DNA from: Candidatus Methanocorpusculum equi
Lineage (GTDB): Archaea; Halobacteriota; Methanomicrobia; Methanomicrobiales; Methanocorpusculaceae
Direction: 5' to 3'
NCBI GenBank assembly: GCA_018065685.1
Contig: JAGHSU010000047.1
Span: 1-15,608 of the forward strand
DNA length: 15,608 bases
Below are positions 4,864 to 11,402 of the stretch, piece by piece (the first letter of the stretch is position 1; every line of letters starts with the position of its first letter). A model generated the notes under the pieces. That model worked only from the letters and a program-made list of their open reading frames with translations, did not search any database and had not been told where the DNA came from. The position numbers and the translations under genes are program-made.

Positions 4864-6540
4864 TTACTTTCTTTTCCACAAAAAGCTGTTACCCGCACGT
4901 TCTGATATAATAGTCCCACGGCGTCTCATTTCCGCAAGCAGATTGTCAATCTTACGTTTTTTCTTACTGTCTGTGTAGTAGCTATCAGGTAATTTCTTCC
5001 AGAGTAGTTCATTAATATCCTGTCTGCTTAGAACACCATGCTCATCAATCCCTGCCAATATCAATTCACAATAATATTTCTTATCGAGGCCATGGCTAAC
5101 TGTATACTGAGCTCGTTGCCCGGTCCTTTGCGCAACACGCACTGACAAATAATAATTCGGGCGCCTCCCCTCGATTAAACCAAGTTTCCTCAGATGCTTT
5201 GCAGCCTCATGCGAAATTTCCTGATGTTTCTGCACCCTGTCCAGAAGAAGAATTTCTGATAATGTCAGGTCTCCATTTCTCGCCAGAATTTCAGCATACT
5301 TTTTATCAAGCACCTTCCCGTAAATGGTTACCGAAACACAATCTTCGGAGATTGAATACTCAGGCATTGGAAAGAACTTTTCCTTCTGCATCCGAAACAT
5401 CTTTGGAATCCCGCTCCATGCAGTATCAATCAAATCCAACTCACGCATTGCCTTGACAAGGAATGGATTCCGATAGCGCTCATCCGGTGTTGTTGCATTG
5501 AGCACTGCATCAACCGACCCGGGAAGGAAGGAACCTGCATTGAAAAACACCAGGGAGTCAGGCATTTCTGTGAGATAAATACGAAGACCAAGAGTATAAT
5601 CCTGATGGGCAATTGCATTATTCAATGGTTCTCTGATAAGATAATCCTCATACATATCAACCTCTTCGGGAAAGAGCGTTCCTTCAGGGATATAACGATA
5701 CTTCAGATTTCTTACTCTGTGATAGACCTCATCAACCTCAAGAATAAGAGGGCCGTCTCCAACATAATAGTCGAGCATCACCCCATCTTTATCCTTTAGT
5801 ATCCACTGGATTTCCGAAGCAGACGGATTCAGAAGATATCGTGTTTCCCGTTTTCCAAGAAGAACAAGAGCAGCCCGCGTTATTTTCCCATTAATCAGGA
5901 GCGGTATTTGCTGCAGGAACCGTTCGTCCGACCATCCCGTGACATCATTTGCAAGGCGTGGGTTTTTCTTGATAAAATTCTCTCTTGCTTTTTCAAGAGC
6001 CACAGTGTCCAAATCGTCTATCGTTGCATCAGAAACTATCTCTCTGCTCCAGTCAAAATATCGCGGTTGTGCCGCAATTCGTTCGCGTTTTTCATCACTT
6101 AATGCAACAACCGATTCTCCGTCACGACCATAAGCTATGCCGTCAGCTGTTGTGGGAATTCCATGCGGTGCCGGAGGAATCTCAAACATAAGAACCCGCT
6201 TCTCATCAAGGGAAATTTCATAAATCTCCCGTACTGAAATCCTGTTGTTTGTCTTGTTTCCAACCTTCAGTTTACATTCGGAAAATGCTCCAACACCTGA
6301 TAAAAACTGTGTCCCAACAGCATCTCCTGTGTCAGAGACTCCAAGAACAAGCCATGCGCACTCGCATTCGGAGAGATTTGCTTCATTACTGAGTGCGGAA
6401 AAATATTTGTATAATTTCTCATAACTAAACTCTGTCTTTCCCTCCTTCAATTCAAATATTTCATTCTCTAAACCGACACTCCCTTTTTTCCGTGCCAGAA
6501 ACTCTTTCAGAATCTTTTTTACTTCCTCCTCACTTCTCAT
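4864..6540 (-). CDS. AlbA_2 (Schlafen-type) domain protein with a HATPase and a winged-helix C-terminus
   Basis: A 558-residue protein. Residues about 25-150 are an AlbA_2/Schlafen AAA_4-type domain (FELKEGKTEFSYEKL, LSNEANL, WLVLGVSD, then GIAYGRDG). Residues about 295-410 carry the GHKL ATPase half seen in RecG-like AlbA_2 proteins: REPLNNAIAHQDY with Asn307 in the N box, FFNAGSF, and SGIPKMF. Residues about 415-558 are helical with winged-helix character. The family is often labelled a transcriptional regulator or RecG-related helicase, but it has no helicase motor; the biochemical role is poorly known and some relatives occur in defence islands. The start overlaps the upstream TPR gene by 11 bases (ATGAGAAGTGA), showing translational coupling, with a ribosome binding site inside the TPR gene. 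It is the last gene of the operon. Confidence 0.88.
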   Translation of the reverse strand: MRSEEEVKKILKEFLARKKGSVGLENEIFELKEGKTEFSYEKLYKYFSALSNEANLSECECAWLVLGVSDTGDAVGTQFLSGVGAFSECKLKVGNKTNNRISVREIYEISLDEKRVLMFEIPPAPHGIPTTADGIAYGRDGESVVALSDEKRERIAAQPRYFDWSREIVSDATIDDLDTVALEKARENFIKKNPRLANDVTGWSDERFLQQIPLLINGKITRAALVLLGKRETRYLLNPSASEIQWILKDKDGVMLDYYVGDGPLILEVDEVYHRVRNLKYRYIPEGTLFPEEVDMYEDYLIREPLNNAIAHQDYTLGLRIYLTEMPDSLVFFNAGSFLPGSVDAVLNATTPDERYRNPFLVKAMRELDLIDTAWSGIPKMFRMQKEKFFPMPEYSISEDCVSVTIYGKVLDKKYAEILARNGDLTLSEILLLDRVQKHQEISHEAAKHLRKLGLIEGRRPNYYLSVRVAQRTGQRAQYTVSHGLDKKYYCELILAGIDEHGVLSRQDINELLWKKLPDSYYTDSKKKRKIDNLLAEMRRRGTIISERAGNSFLWKRK

Positions 6541-7513
6541 TCCATCTCTCCCCTATCTTACCCATCGCCTTCTTTGCCTTCTCCTTATTCTCCCGTGCCC
6601 GCTCAATCAGATCGCGTCTCTCCTCTCCCGCACAGGACAGGCACTGGTCAAAGGTCTCCACCGCTTCATTATACCGCTCGAGCATCATCAGCTCATACCC
6701 CTTGTTAAAGAGTGCATCCGCATCATTCGGACGTGCAATCAGAACACGTCTGAAACAGTCATATGCCTTCTGGTGGTCGCCTAAAATACTGAGTGAAAGC
6801 CCCTTGTTGTTCATAGCGCCCGTCATTGCCCGCTCAAACTTGATGGCTTTTTCAAAGCACTTTACGGCTTCCTCGTGATTCCCGAGTTTCGCAAGGGCGT
6901 TTCCGCAGTTAAAGTGCCCCACGGCGTTCCCCGGGGCTATCTCAATTGAAGCATGATAGCAGTTTACCGCATCCCGGTACTTTCCTGCCGCATACAAAAA
7001 CTCCGCACGGTTAAACCAGTGCTCGGGGGCTCTCGGTTCACGCTTGCAGATTTTTGCCATGATGTCATCCGCATCCTTATACTGCTTGTACTGCGCAAGA
7101 ATCCGTGCGTGACTTGTGAGATACACCACATCATCCGGCGACATTGAAAGGGCTTTGATGAAGTACTCATCTGCTTCCCTGTAGCGTCCGAATGAGGCGA
7201 GGGCGTCTCCTTTGTTGTGGTAATAGACTGCGGTGTTCGGCCGGAGTGCGATAGCCCTGTCATACGCATCCATTGACTCCTTTTCGCGCTTTAACAGGGC
7301 AAGCATGCGCCCTTTTTCATGCCATGCCGCAGGGTTTTCCGGGTCTGCCTTCAGCGCCTCGTCAAGACACTGAAGCGCTCTCTGGTAGTTGTTCCGCTGC
7401 ATAAATGCCGCTGCGTTTGAAAGCCACATCGCAGAGTCGGAGGACTGTTTTTTTGCGGCGGCCTCTGCATCAGTCTGTTTTGTGCTCCTGTCTTTTTTCG
7501 TAAATAATCCCAT
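6530..7513 (-). CDS. Tetratricopeptide repeat protein
   Basis: A 327-residue soluble protein built almost entirely of TPR units. A short basic, Ala/Lys/Gln-rich N-terminus (1-30) is followed by about eight consecutive 34-residue repeats to about residue 305, with the usual W/Y-x2-G/A-x-F/Y and A-x4-P positions (ALKADPENPAAWHEKG, AIALRPNTAVYYHNKG). A charged tail rich in Arg/Lys/Glu follows. TPR proteins act as protein-interaction scaffolds; no enzyme domain is present and the partner is unknown. The 11-base overlap with the AlbA_2 gene makes that product the obvious candidate partner. The start at 7513 follows a gggag sequence that is part of a four-copy tandem repeat reaching back into the nadK stop codon. 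Confidence 0.9.
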   Translation of the reverse strand: MGLFTKKDRSTKQTDAEAAAKKQSSDSAMWLSNAAAFMQRNNYQRALQCLDEALKADPENPAAWHEKGRMLALLKREKESMDAYDRAIALRPNTAVYYHNKGDALASFGRYREADEYFIKALSMSPDDVVYLTSHARILAQYKQYKDADDIMAKICKREPRAPEHWFNRAEFLYAAGKYRDAVNCYHASIEIAPGNAVGHFNCGNALAKLGNHEEAVKCFEKAIKFERAMTGAMNNKGLSLSILGDHQKAYDCFRRVLIARPNDADALFNKGYELMMLERYNEAVETFDQCLSCAGEERRDLIERARENKEKAKKAMGKIGERWNEK

Positions 7514-7514
7514 G

Positions 7515-7565
7515 GTTAATGCTCCCTGTTAATGTTCCCAGTTAATGCTGCCTTTAATGCTGCCT
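7515..7565 (-). repeat. Four tandem 12-13-bp repeats spanning the nadK stop and the nadK-TPR spacer
   Basis: On the coding strand the units are aggcagcattaa (7565-7554), aggcagcattaac (7553-7541), tgggaacattaac (7540-7528) and agggagcattaac (7527-7515). The first unit is the last three nadK codons plus the stop TAA; the array then runs to within one base of the TPR ATG. TAA triplets begin at 7556, 7544, 7531 and 7518, covering all three frames. The last unit also supplies the gggag used as a ribosome binding site. Confidence 0.93.
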
Positions 7566-8369
7566 GAGCTTCTGCTCAACTTTTTCAGAGAAGGTGCGCC
7601 CGATGTCAACAAAGCGTGCGGGCTCTTCTGCTTTTCTGATACATACGGTTGCGGTCTCTCCCGTCTCATACTGGTCTTTTCCGTCGATTGCAAGAATCGC
7701 GGACTTCTGCGGCGAGGTCATCTCAATCCTGAGCTCCCCTGAGACGCTCAACAGATACGGACGGGACGAAAGCATATAGGGTGCAATCGGAGCTAAAAGA
7801 AACGCCTCGACCTTCGGGTCAACGATAGGGCCTCCCGCACTCATCGCATACGCGGTAGAGCCGGTCGGGGTACTGATGATAAGCCCATCTGCACGGAACT
7901 CGTCAATCTTCTGATTATCCGAGTACACGGTAAAGTGCAGCATCTTTGCAGGGCGCAGGGTGACAATGACCGCTTCGTTTAATGCGGCTCCCAAATCGCG
8001 TCCGCTGCACTCAACAGAGATTCTCATCCGCTCTTCGGTTTTGAGCGGGAGCTTCAGCCCCGAGATGCATTCGGTGAGCTGTTCCCGCTCGACATCGGTG
8101 AGGAATCCTACCTGTCCCTGATTGATGCCTAAGACCGGCACCTGCTTTTTCATAAGACGGACCGCACGAAGCACACTTCCGTCGCCGCCGACAACCAGAA
8201 GCATGTCCGCATCAAGCGACTCGAGAGCCACTCCGCTGTAGCCGAGTTCAGTCGCGGTCGACTCCTCGTAAACAACCTCGTGCCCGAGGTTTGAAAGCTC
8301 CCAGCCCACGGACTGTGCGAGCTCGAGCGGTTCTTTTGCATCTATTTTTGAAACGATACAGATTTTCAT
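7554..8369 (-). CDS. nadK: NAD kinase
   Basis: A 271-residue protein of the ATP-NAD kinase family, making NADP from NAD in the cytoplasm. GGDGS at residues 61-65 is the catalytic/nucleotide motif. GINQGQVGFL (81-90) corresponds to the family GxNxGxLGFL, NE at 131-132 is the conserved NAD-binding pair, and TPTGSTAYAMSAGGP (167-181) is the second signature. Length is normal. It starts 12 bases after the stop of the IMPase-family phosphatase gene, so the two are co-transcribed. The same order is found in one polypeptide in the M. jannaschii bifunctional NADP phosphatase/NAD kinase. Its 3' end is the source of the tandem repeat array before the TPR gene. Confidence 0.95.
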   Translation of the reverse strand: MKICIVSKIDAKEPLELAQSVGWELSNLGHEVVYEESTATELGYSGVALESLDADMLLVVGGDGSVLRAVRLMKKQVPVLGINQGQVGFLTDVEREQLTECISGLKLPLKTEERMRISVECSGRDLGAALNEAVIVTLRPAKMLHFTVYSDNQKIDEFRADGLIISTPTGSTAYAMSAGGPIVDPKVEAFLLAPIAPYMLSSRPYLLSVSGELRIEMTSPQKSAILAIDGKDQYETGETATVCIRKAEEPARFVDIGRTFSEKVEQKLRQH

Positions 8370-8381
8370 ATGTGCCTCGCC

Positions 8382-9176
8382 TCAGACTGACCTCATAAGG
8401 GTTGAGAGTATTTCATGAACAGGTTTGTTTGCGCCGAGAAGCTCGCGTCCGCAGCGTACATCATCGGGGAAGATGCAGGGGTTTCCGTCCGGAAGAGAAA
8501 CGATTCCTCCCGCTTCTTCCAGGATGAGGATTGCAGCTGCGGCATCAGTGATGCGAAGCGTTCCGCGGAGGTCTAAGAATGCTTCGAGACGCCCGCAGGC
8601 GACATAGCAGAGCTCAAGTGCCGAGGCGCCGAAGAGTCTGCTTCTGCGCGAGGAGTATCCTGCAGCCAAGAGGCGCTGCATCTCACGTGGCCTGGCATAG
8701 AGCGATACGGCGCTTACGGAGAGCTCTGATTTGCACGAAGGGTGAACGGCACGCCCGTTCAGATACGCTCCGTGTCCTTTCTCCGCGGTAAACTCCTCGG
8801 GGACCGCGAGGTTTTTCACATAGCCTGCCTTCATCTCCTGTCCGTCGGAGAGCCCCACCGAAAGCGCGTAGTAGGGGATTCCCGCTCCCGCGTTGAATGA
8901 GCCGTCAACCGGGTCGAGATACGCGATTCCTTCATCCCCTCCGATTTCGACTATTCCTGCCTCCTCAGATAAGAGGCACCTGCAGACCTTTTTCTCACGG
9001 AAGAGGTCGAGGATGATGTCTTCTGCGACGCGGTCAAGGCGTTCTGTCGGGGTGTTGTCAGCGCCCATGCAGAGCTCCTCCGCTCCGTATTCTGTTCCAA
9101 TCAAAGGAGATAGGGCTTCCTCGATACGTTTTGCGGCGGTTCTGCATACGTCGAAGAACTCCTGTGATGATATCAT
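8382..9176 (-). CDS. IMPase-family phosphatase (inositol monophosphatase / FBPase / possible NADP phosphatase)
   Basis: A 264-residue protein of the Mg2+/Li+-dependent sugar-phosphatase family. The metal site is visible: SEEAG (70-74), DPVDGSFNAG (88-97, family DPxDGT/S) and ITDAAAAILILEEAGG with Asp211. Archaeal members hydrolyse inositol-1-phosphate and fructose-1,6-bisphosphate, and some act on NADP. The direct linkage to nadK, in the order seen in the fused M. jannaschii enzyme, raises the NADP-phosphatase possibility. Substrate preference cannot be read from the sequence. It is the first gene of a four-gene operon, with a TATA box at leaderless spacing. In the third motif the usual Trp before Asp211 is Thr. 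Confidence 0.92.
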   Translation of the reverse strand: MISSQEFFDVCRTAAKRIEEALSPLIGTEYGAEELCMGADNTPTERLDRVAEDIILDLFREKKVCRCLLSEEAGIVEIGGDEGIAYLDPVDGSFNAGAGIPYYALSVGLSDGQEMKAGYVKNLAVPEEFTAEKGHGAYLNGRAVHPSCKSELSVSAVSLYARPREMQRLLAAGYSSRRSRLFGASALELCYVACGRLEAFLDLRGTLRITDAAAAILILEEAGGIVSLPDGNPCIFPDDVRCGRELLGANKPVHEILSTLMRSV

Positions 9177-9200
9177 ATATACATATTGTACGGATTGGGG

Positions 9201-9210
9201 TTTATATTTT
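9201..9210 (-). promoter_or_regulatory. TATA box of the phosphatase-nadK-TPR-AlbA_2 operon
   Basis: aaaatataaa on the coding strand, 25-34 bases before the ATG at 9176 with no ribosome binding site between, which suggests a leaderless transcript. No other strong promoter is visible in the short or overlapping gaps of the operon. Confidence 0.55.
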
Positions 9211-9285
9211 CTTACGGGAGGGGGGTTTTTGCAGTTTCCTCTGACTTATACAAAATCATTCTGATAATAATTGTAAAATGAGTAC

Positions 9286-9305
9286 TGCCTTCATAGAAGA
9301 GCGGC
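9286..9305 (-). repeat. Possible third remnant of the transporter-end junction
   Basis: This stretch matches 11287-11306 at 18 of 20 positions, including the run agaagagcggc. The match at 11287-11306 is the end of the transporter fossil with its stop codon. Both lie about 100 bases downstream (coding-strand sense) of an esterase stop codon. Similarity does not extend clearly to either side, so it may be the worn edge of another tandem copy. Confidence 0.4.
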
Positions 9306-9372
9306 CGTATCACGGTCTCCCGTATTTCGTGGTTCTGCAGCGGGTTTACACAAAACACGATGAGTGGTTGTT

Positions 9373-9386
9373 AAAAATTTAAAAAA
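9373..9386 (-). terminator. Oligo-T end of the downstream esterase transcript
   Basis: A6 (9381-9386) and A5 (9373-9377) on +, that is T6 and T5 on the sense strand, 26-40 bases past the esterase stop codon. Confidence 0.45.
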
Positions 9387-9411
9387 GGTATTTTGTATTT
9401 CTCACCCGGAG

Positions 9412-11118
9412 TTAGTTGCCCCATGCCATAATTTTATTCTCAAATAACGGCATGAGAAGTATTCTCGCTTCACTCTTTGGATCATCTTCCATTTTCAGTG
9501 TGCCGTCCCCTCCGAAAATCATCGTAGGACGGGTTTCGGTGTTATACTCGGTCCAGCCGTGTCCCGGGTCTCCGGTTGCGGCAAAGTTCACCCATGCTGA
9601 AGAGACATCGGACAAAAGATTTTTATCCGGGGCACCCAAATCTTCATATCCGATCGGATTGTTAAATACATACGGGATTTCAACTGCATGGCACGCACCC
9701 ATAATTTCCAGTACCTCATCTGTCACGCCTTTCTCGAAGAGGTACATGTAGGTTTTGCCTTTTCCGCCTGCAGCGAGATGTTCCTCTGCAGTTTTAATTG
9801 CAGGGAGACGAAATGCCTGTTCCGTGTTTAAATCCGCGTAATTCCAGATATGTGGGTACTTATCAGAATATTTTTCACCATCAAAGTTCTCCATTTTCAG
9901 GAATTCTTTGATAAGTTCATCTTTTTCAGGATAGTCTCCAAGTATATCATAAGCCCGCTCCTGAATAAAGGGATAATACTTATCAACCATTTTATCAAGA
10001 TTTTGATGCGGATCTAAATTCGTGTACATGCATTCTATCCAGTATCTCCACTCATCCGCTGTTGTACCAATCATTATATCAACATCTTTACTTGCGCCGT
10101 CTGCTAATGCCTCATACGGGTCTTCCGGGATGATACTGTCGTTTCCGCGCAGGGGGTGGTTGTTTAAACCTGCAAGCTGAGAGTTTCCTTCCGGTCCAGT
10201 TTTTCCTGTATCTGTTTCCAGAGCTTTTTGAATATCTTCTGTGGAAAGCGCCATCAGGTCGTTCATATTTTTAGCGCCGGTAATTTTCATCAGATATTCT
10301 GTCTGCATGTTCTTTTCAAACTTTTCGATTGGATAGGTTAAGGAGGCATCTCCGGACTGCAGAATTGCACGCTGGAATAAACCTTCCGCGGGCTTTGATA
10401 CAAGCAGGCATCCTACAGTCCCCCCACCTGCAGATTCACCGAAAATTGTGACGTTTTCCGGGTCTCCTCCGAATGCGGAGATATTTTCCTTAATCCATTT
10501 CAGTGCTTCAATCACATCAAGAACACCAAGATATCCGGAATCAGGGAACTCCTCTCCCCCCTCGACACGGCTAAAATCAATATACCCGAGGAGATTTACA
10601 CGATAGTTGACGCTTACAAGAATCAGATTCTCATGAGCTGCTGTAAGGTACTGTCCGCTGTACTGCGAATCAGCACTTCCTCCAAAGGCGTAGCTTCCTC
10701 CGTGAATAAAGACCATGACTGGTTTCTTATCCCCGTCCATATTCTTTGTCCAGAGGTCCAGGGTCAGGCAGGCCTCACTCTGTTCGCGTAAACTCGTCTT
10801 TTCAGCACCGCTTTTTGACTGGACTGCTGATGGCCCGAAATCAACAGCTTCAAAAACTTCATTGCTTGGTTCTGCCGGCTGCGGGGCCTTCCATCTGAGG
10901 TCTCCCACCGGCTGTTTGGCAAACGGAATGCCTTTGAAGGTAACGACCCCTGTTTCATCTTCATGTGTTCCGACGAATATGCCGTTTGTACATACGGCAA
11001 CCGGTCTGTCATCAGTGGTCTATGACTTCTCCTGTGTCACACATCCTGCGGATATGATAACCAAAGCCAACAGAACACCCGTGAGGAGAACTGCTATGAA
11101 TTTCCTGTTTCCTGTCAT
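9412..11118 (-). pseudogene. Type-B carboxylesterase interrupted by an in-frame amber codon
   Basis: Starting at ATG 11118, matching the start of the neighbouring esterase, the frame encodes a lipoprotein signal peptide (MTGNRKFIAVLLTG, then ISAGC) and stops at TAG 11020-11022, codon 33. The neighbour has CAG (Gln33) there. After the TAG the same frame runs open to TAA at 9412, for 568 codons in all. The alpha/beta hydrolase machinery is complete: HGGS oxyanion region, nucleophile Ser229 in GESAGG, the acidic residue in TTADEWRYW and His477 in GACHAVEIPY. Only GTG codons such as 10908 could restart translation, giving 498 residues without a signal peptide. Either a recent nonsense mutation or a read-through codon. 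The body is clearly diverged from the neighbour, while the N-terminus and promoter are about 92% identical at DNA level. Confidence 0.85.
11020..11022 (-). other. In-frame TAG codon in the esterase
   Basis: The sense-strand triplet is TAG where the paralogue has CAG, a single C-to-T change. No intact gene in the window uses TAG as its natural stop; all end in TAA or TGA. Confidence 0.9.
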
Positions 11119-11136
11119 TGAATATACTGTTTGTAC

Positions 11137-11152
11137 TTTTAATTTATTTATC
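11137..11152 (-). promoter_or_regulatory. TATA box of the interrupted esterase
   Basis: ggataaataaattaaa on the sense strand, about 20-34 bases before ATG 11118. The same element occurs at the same distance before the intact esterase. Confidence 0.55.
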
Positions 11153-11293
11153 CGTATTCATTATATCTGTGAGAACACGTCTAAAAGAGTTTTCTCCCCT
11201 GTGTTGGACAGGAACAAAAAAGAAATTCAAATGCAGAAACAGGAAATAAACCATATTCATCCGGTTCCAGAGCGTCTTCGGAAACATGCCGTC

Positions 11294-11330
11294 TTAGAAG
11301 AGCGGCAGTTTTTTCACCTCGGAAATATGG
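11294..11330 (-). pseudogene. Fossil of the transporter C-terminus
   Basis: In sense orientation this encodes HISEVKKLPLF followed by TAA at 11294-11296. The intact transporter ends TFSEVKKLPLF and TAA at 13380-13382. The nucleotide match continues into the following promoter region. The fragment therefore marks the end of a tandem duplication that carried the last codons of the transporter along with an esterase. Confidence 0.85.
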
Positions 11331-11375
11331 TCCGTTAACTGTGTCGGGATACACGATTCCCGTATCCCCCCGGTT

Positions 11376-11382
11376 AAAAAAA
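11376..11382 (-). terminator. Oligo-T terminator of the intact esterase
   Basis: Seven A on + (T7 on the sense strand), 20 bases past the esterase stop codon at 11403. A 7-bp inverted repeat (gggatac 11346-11352, gtatccc 11362-11368) follows within 40 bases. Confidence 0.5.
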
Positions 11383-11402
11383 TAAATTGGATTAGATCTG
11401 GA

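Larger units (their letters stand above)
10881..11330 (-). repeat. Long direct repeat, copy 1 (esterase N-terminus, promoter and transporter-end fossil)
   Basis: Aligned with 12995-13417 at roughly 92% identity by eye. It covers, in coding-strand order, the fossil of the transporter C-terminus, the promoter region, the signal peptide and about the first 80 codons of the esterase. Relative to copy 2 it carries an extra stretch of about 30 bases at about 11248-11278. Similarity falls off abruptly on the esterase-body side. Confidence 0.9.

Noticed and set aside
11020..11022. TAG as a proven pyrrolysine codon
   Set aside because: No Pyl genes are in the window, the aligned residue is a surface Gln just after the signal peptide, and a simple C-to-T mutation explains it.
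10715..11338. A 207-residue plus-strand frame opposite the interrupted esterase
   Set aside because: It is the shadow of the esterase gene and its promoter; the same shadow appears at 12970-13383 opposite the paralogue.
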